From: Calendula officinalis
Lineage: Eukaryota > Streptophyta > Magnoliopsida > Asterales > Asteraceae
Assembly (NCBI GenBank): GCA_963853835.1
Contig: OY970835.1
Span: forward strand, 36,406,047 to 36,470,046
Reading direction: 5' to 3'
Length of the DNA: 64,000 nucleotides
In this document: in pieces, positions 42,392-54,172 of the stretch
How the letters are laid out: each line of letters opens with the position of its first letter
Position numbering within the stretch: the stretch's first letter is position 1
Position numbers and translations under genes: made by a program
Notes under the pieces: model-generated
Seen by the model: the letters and a program-made list of their open reading frames with translations, nothing else
What the model was told of the DNA's origin: nothing
Databases searched by the model: none

Positions 42392-43687
42392 GAGTAAATT
42401 ACACGGATAGTCCCTGTGGTTTGACCTAAGTTTTGGATTTGGTCCCTAAGTTCTAGAAATTACACCAATGGTCACTAAGTATCGGACTTCGTATTGGTTT
42501 TGGTCCCTAAGCCTAACAGACGTTAAAATACTCCATTAAATCTAATCATGTGAGATGCATGTGGGGGCAATTTAGTCATTTTAACCACTCTCTCTCTCTT
42601 TATCTCATATCTCATCTCTGTACAAAACCCAATTACTCACTACTTTTTCCACATTTTTTCATCAAACACATACAAATCTAGACACAAAATCAAGCATGAA
42701 AGTATTCATTCATCAAAACGAGAGTATGAGGTCAGGAAATCATTTGCGAAATACAATATTCTTATTAGCACCAATAGTAGTTTTTTAAAATGCAAGAAGA
42801 ACTTGATACCTGATGATAACGTCGGAGTTTAAAGTGAAGGTAAACAGGAGGGAAAATGGCGATGGATGCGAGGATTAAGAGAAATGATCGAAAGAGAAAC
42901 TTTCTGGATTCAAAACCTCTGAATCTCCGATCAAGCGACTGTCCGCCACCTGCACTACCACGTCGTCTTCTGCATCTCCGGTCGATTACCGATGTGACGA
43001 TCTGCAGGTAGTTGAATTAGGTTATTCGGGTTCCGTTTGTTACCATTGATTTGAGCTTTAGTGGTTCTCCGGCGAAAGTTGTGAAACCCACATCGGGATT
43101 TTATGAATTCTTCAATTGTATAAACAAAATCCCAGAGATCTTGAGATTTACCATCCCCTCTTTAATTCCATACCTCTTCCGAAACCCATCTCCAAAACCA
43201 CCATATTTGAGTTCTTCTACGATTCCCTTGCGTTATCAAGTTTGAAATTAATTGGGTGGGATGTGAAGCTGTTGGATGGATTGGGGCATGACGAATTAAA
43301 GAAATTATGGACCTTGAAGTTTATAAAGATTTCAAGTTTGAAGCTGTTGGATGGATTGCGTTATCAAGTTTGAAATTAATTGAGTTCTTCATAATATGTT
43401 ATCGCTGTGTTAATGAGAGAAAAGAAACGGTGAGGAAGAACAATTGTGTAATTGGGATTTAGGGTTTTTGTTCAGAGTTAATAGCATGGATAATGGTAAA
43501 TGACAGAATTACCCTCATGTGCAATGCACATGATAAAGTTTAACAGCTAAATTTAACGGGTGTTAGGCTTAGGGACCAAAACCAATACGAAGTCCAATAC
43601 TTAGTGACCATCAGTGTAATTTCTGGAACTTAGGGACCAAATCCAAAACTCATGTCAAACCACAGGGACCATCCGTGTAATTTACTC
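42392..43687. mobile_element. MULE with long inverted repeats in CER1 intron 8, 1296 bp
   Basis: Ends GAGTAAATTACACGGATAGT and its inverted counterpart (ccatccgtgtaatttactc) extend as inverted repeats of about 150-170 bp. The 9-mer tataattaa is duplicated exactly (42383-42391, 43688-43696), the Mutator-type size. The interior contains short exon-like frames (43051-43373) and a 'ctctctctctcttt' tract but no transposase; captured host DNA is possible but unidentified. Confidence 0.9.
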
Positions 43688-43979
43688 TATAATTAATGAA
43701 ACATGTTATAAAGTTAGCCAGCCTCCAAATATATTATCTCATTCTTAACTTGTTGTGTATGCATGGATGAATTAACCTTTTCAAGACATGGTTGGTTGTA
43801 GATGGACTAAAGAACGAAGAACAACTTAAAGCATCAAAGGGGACCCTTATCATACCTTACTCTCAATTCCCTCCCAAGAAAGTGCGATCTGATTGCTTTT
43901 ACGTACTACATGACCCCTGCAATGCTGGTCCCTAAAGGCCTTGAGAATGTAGATTCTTGCGAGGTTAGTAAGATACCTA

Positions 43980-44060
43980 AAATTTCGAGTAAATTACAAG
44001 GATGGTTCTTGAGATCTATATCAAATTTCATCTATGGTTCCTTATTTTAAAAAATTACAC
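43980..44060. repeat. worn single end of the GAGTAAATTACA MULE family
   Basis: cgagtaaattacaaggatgg followed by 'atggttccttattttaaaaaattacactgatagtcc' resembles the MULE terminus at 42392 but no partner end is found. It sits in CER1 intron 9. Confidence 0.55.
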
Positions 44061-44587
44061 TGATAGTCCTTTAAAATTACACGATACTCATTAATTTGTT
44101 AAAATATTGGACGGACGTTAGACTAAAGAAATGTATATGTAAGAATTTTTCCATAAAAAGAACTACAAATGTAATTTTTTAAATACTAATATAGAACTAT
44201 AATATTATATTATGGACAGAACTGGTTACCAAGAAGGGTGATGAGCGCATGGAGAATTGGGGGAATACTACATGCTTTGGAAGGATGGAATATGAATGAG
44301 TATGGATCAGAGATATTTAACATTGACAAAGTTTGGAAAGCTAGCCTCCGACATGGTTTTTACTCTCCTAAAAACTTATTTCTGAGCTCTGTTTGCATAT
44401 GTGAATGTGAGTACGGGCACATAAGTATACATGACTAATAGAGTGCTATACGTCATTCAACAATAAAACAAAAAAAATGATTTTAATACCACATAAATCA
44501 TTTTAAACACTATCATAACTGTACAACATATTAAAATGATAATCATGTTGTTTGAAGTGATTTACATTGTGTTTAATTTACTATCTA

Positions 44588-44857
44588 CTCCCTCCGCCCC
44601 TAAATAAAGTTCTCATTTCACTTGGGCACAAGTTTTAAGGAGAAAGTTAGTGGTGGGGTCATTGGTAATAAAATTGATTAAAATATAAAGTTGGTTTGAA
44701 GAGAGAAAGATAGTTAGTGGATAGTAAGTAGTGGACCCTTGGTAATTATATTATTTTATCAAGTGTATCCCATCAACTTGTGAAATGGGAACTTTATTTA
44801 GGGACAAAAATTTAAGGAGAAATGAGAACTTTATTTAGGAACGGAGGGACTAGGGAG
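44588..44857. mobile_element. Stowaway-type MITE downstream of CER1
   Basis: Termini CTCCCTCCGCCCCTAAATAA and 'tttatttaggaacggagggac(ta)gggag', flanked by TA at 44586-44587 and 44858-44859. Same family as 14343-14606. Confidence 0.85.
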
Positions 44858-44859
44858 TA

Positions 44860-45220
44860 TAAAATAAGGAGTGGCATGTCAAGCTTGTAACCTTTTGTCT
44901 TTGTAAACTTGTTTACCATGATTTATAATCAGTTATATGTAGTACGATATATTGCCAATTGCACTTTTGTTTTTAACCTTATTTTCCGACTTACTTTGTG
45001 AGCCTATTAAATCCAAAATGACCATGGAAATCAGCACGGGTGTAACTTTATAGCCACAAGGAGGTATTTTGTTTTATGTAATTAGAGATTGAATGTTGGA
45101 CCTTCCGATAATTTCATTATTATGGGACCAAATTAACTAAGCGACCACCTTGTAGTTTGGGATCACAAAGAAAAAGCAAAAAAGGGGTTCTGGGCGTACA
45201 AACGATGCTACAAGAATCGC
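44860..45220. other. gene-free spacer
   Basis: No gene or element boundary seen between the MITE and the SINE target duplication at 45221. Confidence 0.5.
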
Positions 45221-45277
45221 TAACAAGTTTATTAATTATTAATTATGTTTTTATATTTATTTTTTTTGAACGGCAAA

Positions 45278-46622
45278 TCTAATCTACTCCTAATCTACCA
45301 CCTATATATGACACAAGAGTTTGATTTTAATTTGATGACATGTACCAATAACATTGCTTCTTAATGATGACATGGACGCTGACTCAAAGGGCATAATAGT
45401 CAATTAACTTCTTCTTTATATGGAAACATATTAATGTCTTCACTTGCTTCGTTTTTCGTCCATAGCTTTGTTTTTTATTTGTAAACAAAAAAATTTAAGA
45501 AAATCAAAGTTCTTAAAATTAAATTCTTTACGAAATGAGTATAGTTATAAAAATTTGAAAAAAAAAAGTCATGGTTCAAACATTTTACAAAAAGAAAAAA
45601 ATCTTATGATCTAAAAATGTAATCTAAATTTATTATGATCACAAAATGTTATGATCACAAAATTTTTAAGAAAATCAAAGTTCTTAAAATTAAATTGTTT
45701 AGGAAATGAGTATAGTCATAAAAGTTTGAACAAAAAAGTGTCATGGTTCAAACATTTTACGAAAAAAAAATCTTATGATCTAAAAATGTAATTTAAATTT
45801 ATTATGGTCACAAAATGTTATGATCACAAAATGTTACGATCCAAAATTATTATAATCCAATTGTATAATGATAGAAAGTTATAATAATCAATGTTCAAAA
45901 ATATTAAGATCTAAAAATATTATAGTCTAAACATATTATTATCAACACTCACACACGAAATTGTTGATGATACTATATTTTGCCTCGATCTTTACACCAC
46001 ATAATTCTTGTATACTATAAAAATGTCAGGTGTCACGCATCATATATTGAAGTTAAAGATAAACGCTCCTATAATGTGTATGCAAAACATTGATCAGAAA
46101 GTAGATTTATGCAACAGAACTAGGCTTATATAATTGAAGGTAAGATGATATCAGGTGATAAAATTTGTAATATTTGTGTTATCTCACATATGATTATTAG
46201 TCCTTACGACAAAAATATGTCTTTCAAATTGATCCGGAGACAATATCCTATTTAAGTACGTTTTTCAATGACTATTAAAAAAACCAAGGGCGAACATTGT
46301 CACGGGTTGATTTGTTTGTCCAAATATCAGTATTCTCACATGGCCACCTATATGTTGATGTCTCAAGAGTGAAGAGAAACAAATGCTTGAAAAGTATTTG
46401 TTGCGACCACGATGGTAACTACACAAACTCAACAACAAACGTTTTATACAATAAAATTTCATTTTCTTTTTTGATTATTTTTACCGACTATTCATGTACA
46501 ACAAAACCTTTAATAATCATCTAATAATAGTTGACCATATGATTTCTTACGTTTTTTTCATCATTATGTATTATATTTCTTGCAGCTAGCTAGCCCGCCC
46601 ATCGGGCGGGTTATGAAACTAG
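45278..46622 (+). mobile_element. non-autonomous Helitron, 1345 bp
   Basis: Starts TCTAATCTACTCCTAATCTA after host A (45277). It ends with the hairpin CCCGCCC/GGGCGGG (46594-46610), then ttatgaaa and CTAG (46619-46622), before host T (46623). Subterminal words (gatgacatgtacc, gacatggacgctgactca) are typical of plant Helitrons. The interior holds an approximately 168-bp tandem duplication (about 45492-45830). No Rep/helicase. Confidence 0.87.
45492..45830. repeat. two-copy tandem repeat of about 168 bp in the Helitron
   Basis: The sequence starting ttaagaaaatcaaagttctt recurs about 168 bp later and continues in parallel through 'catggttcaaacattttac' and 'cttatgatctaaaaatgtaa'. Shorter 'tatgatcacaaaatgt' units follow. 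Confidence 0.8.
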
Positions 46623-46809
46623 TTACCATATATGTCCACGACGGGACTCGAATCCCTGACCACAAGATCAAGAGGCACACACCATACCGCTAAGCCAAAT
46701 ACCCTTTAGTAACAAGTTTATTAATTGATTCTTTAAAATTGTGAAGCGTATTCTCATGCTTGAAAATGTGATTATATATAAAAAGATGTGCAGAAAAATA
46801 TATTTTCCT

Positions 46810-47799
46810 GAGTAAATTACACAGAAGGTCCCTGTGGTTTGCCACTTATTACAGTCATAGTCCCTGGTCTTCGTTTATTACACTGGAAGTCTCTGGTGTA
46901 TTCAATTTGTTACACCTGACGTCCATCTGTCAAACGGACGTCTAAAACTTCCGTTAAGTGACCCATGTGCACCTCACATGATGGGCAAAATCATAATTTT
47001 ACTTTCCCATTTAAAGAGTGTATTACACGGAAGGTCCATGTGGTTTGCCACTTATTATAGCCACAGTCCCTGAACTTCGTTTATTACACTGGAAGTCCCT
47101 GGTGTATTCAATATGTTACACCTGACATCCCTCTATCAAACGAACGTCTAAATGATCTGTTAAGTGACCCATGTTTCGGTAAGAAAAAAATTCAAAAAAA
47201 TCATAAATACACAAAACACATACCGTATAGTTCATTGCATTAGTTTTCTTCATCATTTGTACCTCTTTCACAGCTCGATTGGCCCACTATTGTTGGAAAA
47301 GAAGGGTTTTTGAAGAACAAATACAGTGGAGAGAAGAGAGGGAAAGATGAGAAGGGATAAGTGAAGGGACGACTGGTGCAAATTGGGGAACACACGTTTG
47401 AGGGGCGAAGGAGAAGTACCATTGTTCCCATCATGTAAGGTGCACATGAGTCGCTTAACATGTATTTTAGACGTCCGTTTGATAGAGGGACGTCGGGTGT
47501 AACATACTGAATACACCAGGGACTTCCAGTATAATAAATGAAGTTCAGGGACTGTGTCTGTAATAAGTGGCAAACCACAGGGACCTTCCGTGTAATTTAC
47601 TCTATAAAAGGGAAAGTGAAATTACGATTTTACCCATTATGTGAGGTGCACATGAGTTACTTAACGGAAGTTTTAGACGTCCGTTTAACAGAGGGAAGTC
47701 GGGTGTAACAAATTGAATAAACCAGGGACTTCCAGTGTAATAAACGAAAACGGATTATGACTGTAATACATGACTAACCTGGTACAGTGTAAATTACTC
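46810..47799. mobile_element. MULE with nested double inverted repeats, 990 bp
   Basis: The outer ends (GAGTAAATTACACAGAAGGT at 46810 and 'gtgtaaattactc' ending 47799) are flanked by tattttcct (46801-46809) and tattttctt (47800-47808), a 9-bp duplication with one mismatch. Inside lie a second facing pair of the same terminal repeat, starting about 47015 and ending about 47604, so each arm contains two copies in tandem. The whole is a near-palindrome. No transposase. Confidence 0.82.
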
Positions 47800-47808
47800 T
47801 ATTTTCTT

Positions 47809-48893
47809 TGAAGTGAAGAACTCTACTTGTCAATTTGAATAATCTATACTTCTATAGTTCTATCACACTTGAAACTTTACATTCACAAAAACAGTGGGCT
47901 TCATTGATAGAAGAAATGCTCGAGATTTTGACCCCCTTCAAATATGGAAGGTGATAGAAGGGGTTTAGAGAGGAAAATCGGATGGAGGATGGTTGGAGTT
48001 TTTCTCCTTCCCAATCACTTCTTCAATCGGCATGTTCATCCAAGGTATTTTCCACATTCGGATTTCAAACAATCGTGTCTGTTCTCTTTTCTTTGCTTTT
48101 GTACTCATGGGCAATTTGATTGTGTATGCCTCTACATTATGTTAATTCTTCATCTTTTATGAACCCTAACTTCTTATCATGCTATCTATATTTAATTCCA
48201 TTTTAATTTCTATCTGTTCACTGTTCAGAAACTATTATGTGCTCGATCTACAGAAACTATTATATGCTTTCTCTAATCTGTTCAAATTCTTGTGGATTTT
48301 TATTTGTGTGGTGGAAAGTAGAATTGAATTCGTTTTTTTTTTCTCCCAAACAAAATTAATCTGATTCGAGCGTTTGGATAATAAAGTGGCGTCTGTAAGG
48401 TGTTTGTGATTCGAGCTTTCTTTGTTTGTAACTTCAAAATGTGGTGCCTGTAAGGTGTTTGTTAAAAGTCCTCAGCGAGTGTTTGGAAGATGAGATCCAG
48501 AAACGTTATCTATTCTGCAGGTGAGTTTTTAGTTTGTAAGCAAAGTGGTTGATTGATCCGAAACATTTATTTGTTCGTCCAAAAACGTGACAAGGTTTCG
48601 TATTAGGGACCATCAGTGTACTTTTTGAGGTTTATGGCTCAAATCCAAAACTTTTAGCAAACCATAAGGACCATCCGTGTAATTTAATCTAAAAAATATC
48701 AAATATAAGGATACAATTTATTTCAGACATGATGGTCAACACTTACAGTACTGTGTATATGAATAGTTGAATACCATGTTAAATAAACATGGCTCTAAGT
48801 ATATTCATACCAGTATCAAATTTTAAAATTCAAGCAAATAAATAGTTACTAAATTTCATCAACAATCTTATTATAGCTTCCCAGTATTCCCAT
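47809..48893. other. gene-free spacer with a one-ended MULE-family fragment
   Basis: At about 48590-48695 the sequence matches the right arm of the MULE family ('gggaccatcagtgtac', 'aggaccatccgtgtaattta'). No left arm is found nearby. The open frames at 47944-48364 have no recognised domain. Confidence 0.6.
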
Positions 48894-51800
48894 CTAGAAA
48901 TTAACTGCTGCGTGTAAGGTACTGTTGAGGTCACCCAACCAGCTCCTTTTATCATTAACTTCTACAAACTTAAGCTTCGGTGTGGAAACAGAGTTTCCAG
49001 AGAAAGTGTACAATTCTGGGCAACTTTTGACAATCACTTTTGTCAATTGTGTTAGTTCCATATCACATTTGGTGTGGCAAAAGTAATTAACATTTGGCAG
49101 ATTTTCAAGCTTCACCTCTTCCAATTTGTTAACAGAAAGAACTCCATTTATTTCTATATCATGTTTATGCTCTACAACTACTGCCTCCATCATCTTGCAA
49201 CTGGATATATCTAAAATTTGTAGGTTTGAAAGACCTTTAAACGTGTAAAAAGAACACAAATTTGTTAACTTTGGGCACTCGTAAACGATTATGCTTTTCA
49301 AGTTTCTGATTTGTATCCCTTTTGAACCCCACACTTGTTCGAGCGAATCACATTTCTCAACTTCTAATTTTTCCAGATTTGGAAACAGTGTTTCCAAATC
49401 AGATGGAAATATGTTCACCAGTTTGTCACATTTTTCCACTCTGAGATATTTTAGTTTTCCAAAGTGGCTCGTTGGAAGTTGGCTGGACCATAACTCCTCA
49501 ACACTGTCCAGTTCGGACACTTCTAGTGTCTCCAGACTAGGAAGCGTAACCTAATTACACATCAAAACCAATATATAATTATTAATTAACGAATTAATGT
49601 TTTATACAAGAGTAAATTACACGGATGTTCCCTGTGGTTTGCCAAAAATCATGGATTTGGTCCCTGAGTCTCGAAAAGTACACACATGGTCCCTAATTCA
49701 GAAATCTTGTCACGATTTGGGTTCCTAATACTAACTGCTGTTAAAATTGGTTGTTAACTTTTTTTAAAATGACGATTTTACCCTTCGTTTTTATATATTT
49801 TGTAATTTACTCTGTTTTTTAAAAAATGGTAAATTATAAAATATATAAAAAAGAAGCGTAAAATCACCATTCTAAAAAATTTAACAACCAATTTTAATGG
49901 CAGTTAGTATTAGGGACCAAAAGCATGACAAGGTTTCCGGATTAGGGGCCATGTGTGTACTTTTCGAGACTTAGGGATCAGATCCATGATTTTTGGCAAA
50001 CCACGGGGACATCCGTGTAATTTAATATTTTTATACAATTAAAGGATGACGGATTATCATACCTTGTCATTGAAGACGGAAGATGGGCGACCAGTAATCT
50101 CTTCCGAACAAAATGTTCTGAAATGTGTTAGCCAACGAAGCCGTAAAACTCTTAGTTGGGGAAACTCAACATGATCAATCCCTCGGCAAAAAAAAGTCAC
50201 CCGGTTTAGTCCAAAAAGTATTACTTCTTTTAATTTAAGGAACACAATTTTTTCTTCTATTGTAGTCACTGAGGGCCGTTGGATTGAAATCACTTGATCC
50301 ATCATGTGACAGAATTGAATATAAAGTCCTTGAAGATGAACTAAGTTTGGATTGTGACCACACCATACTTCCTTAATATTTCCAACGTTGGTTATTGTCA
50401 ATTCAGCCAAGCTTGAGAATTCAACCTACAACATTTTAAAATTGTGTCAAAAATAAAGTTTTGACTTAGTCAACGACTAACTCAATAAGCAATTAACTCA
50501 GTTAATAACTATCAAACAACCCCTAACTAAAGAAGTTAAGATATAAAAGTATGGAAATGTAGGAAGAGACAAACCTTGTGGTCGACCAGAGATTGAAGCT
50601 TAGCGGCTTTTTGGTAACTACCCTTGGAAGCCAGATTTATTTCCTCAGGGCAAAATGTAAGTAAATTTTGTATATATTCAAGCTTTAAAACTTTCAGTTG
50701 AGGAAACTCAAGCTGGAGATTAATCCCCTGAGCAAAACAAACGAGGCTCACAACATCGTTGATAATTAATTCACTTAATTTCGGGAACACAATCTTATTT
50801 TCAAGAGTAGCTGCCGATTCAGAAGGGCTTGGATTAAGAATAACTTGTTGCATATTTGTGCAATATTCTATATGAATGCTCTCGAGATGGACCAAATTTG
50901 TTGCAACCGACTGTGTAAACAAATGCGTCATTTCTGGTAAAACCGACAAATGGATCTTACGTAACTTTGAAAACGATTTAATCGGAAGCCCTTTGTCGTC
51001 GTGGCGTAATATTCCTTTTAAATGCCACATTTTTTCCATACGAAGTTTCTCTAAATTACTAAACACAACTTCACCAGTTGATGTATAGCTATTGTCTGAC
51101 AGATACTCTGTTCCTTCACTGTTGCAACATTCGACAGTTAAACTTTTCACTTTGTGAAACCCGCCAGGAACTAACTCCTTTAGAGCCGTTTTCATACCGT
51201 CTCCTGTTAGGAACACCTTTTCGGTTTTCTCCCTTAACAATTTGTCAATACCGCCACCTAAATGTGTGTCGGTACTCTCGAGCTTTAGCAAGAGCATTCG
51301 GTTATTAAAAGAACGTGATTTTTTGAGATGAACTCCAACCGATATCACAAAACGACGTAGTGTTTCAAATATAGGGGTTTTAGGGAGGAAAGTTGGAGAT
51401 TTAATACGAATTCCTAAGTATATTAAGTTAGTTAAGGACTCTATCTCGGTTAGACTTGCATCGCCTTCTTCTTCGTCTCCCCACCATTTTGATCCCGTGT
51501 CTAGTTCTTCTAGAAGCCGTAAGCTTGAGATGACACCTGGCGAGATCTTTTCGAGCCAATAGCAACGGCTCAAATCTAACAGCCTCAATTAACGAATTTC
51601 CCGATTTGAATAGGCAACTCTTTGATATCACATTTTCCTAAGCTTAAAATTTCAAGATTCTCGAATTCATCGGGCTTAATATCTCCGATACTTTCGATTT
51701 TGCAATCCATACACAAGGCGAAAACGTCTCTCGGCAAAGAAACGAGGAAAGCGGACAATGATGAAAGGGACATGTTCCACAATTCAACGACTCGTATGGT

Positions 51801-53471
51801 GTTCATTCGGTCAAACAAGGTGTTCACTTTCTCTAGAGAGAGATTCGGGCATGCAAGTTGCATAAGTTGAAGTTCTTGGTCCACGTGGTGGGATCTCGGA
51901 TATGTTGTTTGATACAACCGAAACCGCGTTATAATCTCTATATGTCATACCTCTAGGCCAATTATCTTCGTGTATCACAACTGCACTAAATGTCCCCCGT
52001 TTTGGTTCCAATGTAGATGCAACCGATATTCCAACAGCTCGTACAACATTGTGTACCTTTACAGTAGACTTCCTATCACCACTCAACAATAAAAAACGAC
52101 TTCTTAGAAGATCGGTGAGTGTGTGTACTCTATCTCGTGCTTGTATTAAAAAGTCAACGCCTCTAAAGAATTTCAACCCGATCCCGCATCGTACCAATGC
52201 TTCTAGCGAGACATTTGCGTATTCCGGATATAGACAACATAAAAGAAATATATTTTTTTGCTTCGTCGTCTTCTAGAAGATCATAACTCACTTGGAGAGA
52301 CATGTAAACATCTTCCTTCACACCTTCGATACTTTCCGGTACAATCGACTTTTGCAGTTTATGAAGCGTATCATTCCACACTTCTTTTCTTTTGTCTTTT
52401 AGTGCCCTACCAAGGCACACAATTGCAATCGGTAAACCACCACACTTTTTCGCAATTTCAGACGCTGTTTCACACACTTCAGGATCATGCAACGAATCAC
52501 CAACCATCTCTCCCAAAAGACTCCAAGCTTCCGATTGTGTTAACACATCGAGCCCGAGAATATCATCACATCCCATAGCTTTACACGCGCCCACGATCCG
52601 TGAAGTCAAAACCACCTTGCATTTATTATATTGTTTCCCGAAAGGAATCCCAATCTTCTTCAAATCGACATGTTTCCACACATCATCGAGTATCACAAGA
52701 TTCCCCTTCTTGCTTTGAAGTAACCGATTCCATAACTCATTCGCCCGCCCTTCTAAAGTTTGGGATTTAAATCTCAACCCTAACCATTTCGCCAAATCTT
52801 CTTGAACCTTCATGAGATCATGTTCTTTCGACACCTCCGCCATTGTGATCTCATCAAACAATTTCTCTTCTCGTGCACGCCTCGCAACCTCGTACACCAT
52901 CGTTGTCTTTCCCGATCCACCCATACCACATATGCTAACAATATGTCTAGTATCGTCTTTTAACCACTTCATCAACTGATTTATGGTCGGTGTTCTAGAT
53001 TCAAAGTTTCTAAAATCTCCAACAGATCTTTCACCAACTGCTAGTGGCGGTGCTGGGAGGGCTACTTTTGGTAACGGTTCATCTTTTAACACGACGACTT
53101 TTGCAGTCGTCTTTTTTGCTTGTTTGCTTAAGATGTAACGTCTTTTGATGTTGAGAAACCAACTACCGATGCCCTTTTTTTCTTGAACTCCCTGTTGATC
53201 GAGAAATCTTGTGGAATCTTCACATATTATGTTTACATTTCTAAACCACTTCTCGACCTCGGGTCTAACAACTTCTCCGTTTTTTTTTTGCTTCGTCAAC
53301 TTCTTGTGTGACTCCTTGTGATCTGACCTTTAAATTGTCAACTTCGTGCTTGAGATTTTCAATGTACTTCTTGTAGTGCAACACGTATCCCAGGTGACGG
53401 TGAGTTTCGACAAAAATCTTTTCTCCGATTTTAGCTATGATATTAGCAGCAGCACCTATTACCACATCCAT
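48894..53471 (-). pseudogene. CC-NBS-LRR disease-resistance gene, multiply frameshifted
   Basis: Exons on the minus strand: 53471-50575, 50425-50063, 49550-48894, with GT-AG introns. The start MDVVIGAAANIIAKIGEKIF opens an RPS2-type coiled coil. NB-ARC follows with P-loop GMGGSGKTTMV, kinase-2 LVILDDVW, RNBS-B KVVLTSR, GLPL motif CGGLPIAIV, RNBS-D CCLYPEYANVS and VHNVVRAVG at the MHD position (His kept, Asp replaced by Asn). Then come LRRs (LEILSLGKCDIKELP, LRLLDLSRC) and the long C-terminal LRR of At4g27190-like CNLs. Such proteins are cytoplasmic immune receptors. Single-base lesions lie near 53280-53289 (A10 run), 52246-52259, 51889-51893 and 51588-51591, so no full-length product is possible as written. 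About 1300 codons. Confidence 0.9.
49610..50029. mobile_element. 420-bp MULE-family element in the NBS-LRR intron 2
   Basis: Ends GAGTAAATTACACGGATGTT and 'catccgtgtaatttaatatt' are inverted, with arms of about 200 bp. The 9-mer tttatacaa is duplicated exactly (49601-49609, 50030-50038). It makes up most of the 512-bp intron between the second and third exons. Confidence 0.9.
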
Positions 53472-54108
53472 TGTTTTTCAGAAGTGAGATTTGCACTATT
53501 GTTGAAGGATACCCCTGATGGGAAAAATAAAAAATAAGAGCAGTTCAAAACGTCAGACAATAAAGCCATATCTTCCTTGCAATTTTATCATTCGTGCTCC
53601 TTTTTTTTATAAAAATGGATAACTTAACGCTTTGTTCCTGAGTTTTTAAAAAGTATAAGAAAATAAGAAAGAGAGAGAAGAGACAAGAAAAGAAAAGAAA
53701 ATAAAATAATACGAAAATAATACGTACTTTTTTATGTTCTTAACTAGAATAATTTCGATTTTAGCCAACACTATATACCCCTCACTACATAAGTGAATTA
53801 TCAATTGACTTTATCTAGAAAAATGGCCTAAAAGAGCATGAAGTTAAAATAATCACCTTTTTCATAATCAGTGATGTTGACCATTTTGAGCTTTGTGTAT
53901 ACAACCCAAAACCTTGTAGGCCTCACTTGATTAGGTTCTCCACATCCTGCATTATCAATATATAGGTGTTTTTGGGGATCCAAATTTTGTCAATACTTTA
54001 AAAATCGAAATCATGTAAAGGGTAAAAGGGCAATGGCGTAATCAGAGGCCAAAACCACCATGTTAAATCGTAATAGTAGAACCAGAAAATAGTAAGCAAA
54101 TGTCTGTT

Positions 54109-54172
54109 CATAAGCTCTGTCCTTCCTCCATAATCAATTTCATAAGCTTTGTCCTTCCTCCATAATCAATTT
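54109..54172. repeat. 32-bp tandem duplication
   Basis: cataagctctgtccttcctc and the following 12 bases recur 32 bp later with one change (ctctg to ctttg). Confidence 0.9.

Larger units (their letters stand above)
23943..44438 (+). pseudogene. CER1-like: CER1-type very-long-chain aldehyde decarbonylase gene, disrupted
   Basis: Exons: 23943-24002, 33896-34119, 34501-34766, 35407-35566 plus 38217-38276 (split by an LTR element), 39202-39246 plus about 40366-40694 (split), 41092-41199, 41628-41828, 42104-42205, 43786-43963, 44220-44438. Protein landmarks are MAATPGLLTTWPWKPLGNFK, the histidine motifs HRAFHHH, HSHHH and HSLHH, then ESIYHTRLGF, LVDGSSLAVAVVLNSIPQGT and GGILHALEGW (Wax2 C-terminal domain). 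CER1 is an ER membrane enzyme that works with CER3 and cytochrome b5 to make cuticular alkanes. Lesions: a 32-bp duplication in exon 3 leading to a stop at 34750-34752, an extra base near 34756-34758, the insertions in exons 4 and 5, and +1 in exon 9. The intact gene would be about 620-630 residues. Clearly a pseudogene. Confidence 0.93.
45238..46709 (-). mobile_element. 127-bp tRNA-derived SINE, split by a Helitron
   Basis: The outer duplication taacaagtttattaatt (17 bp) is exact at 45221-45237 and 46710-46726. On the minus strand the head (46709-46623) has a perfect A box TGGCTTAGCGG (46687-46697) and a B box GATTCGAGTCC (about 46644-46655). The tail (45277-45238) reads TTTGCCGTTC plus an A-rich run. 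Removing the Helitron joins head and tail into a 127-bp SINE. Confidence 0.87.

Noticed and set aside
47240..47578. Two overlapping minus-strand frames of about 100 codons
   Set aside because: They lie in the palindromic MULE 46810-47799 and read through its terminal repeats.
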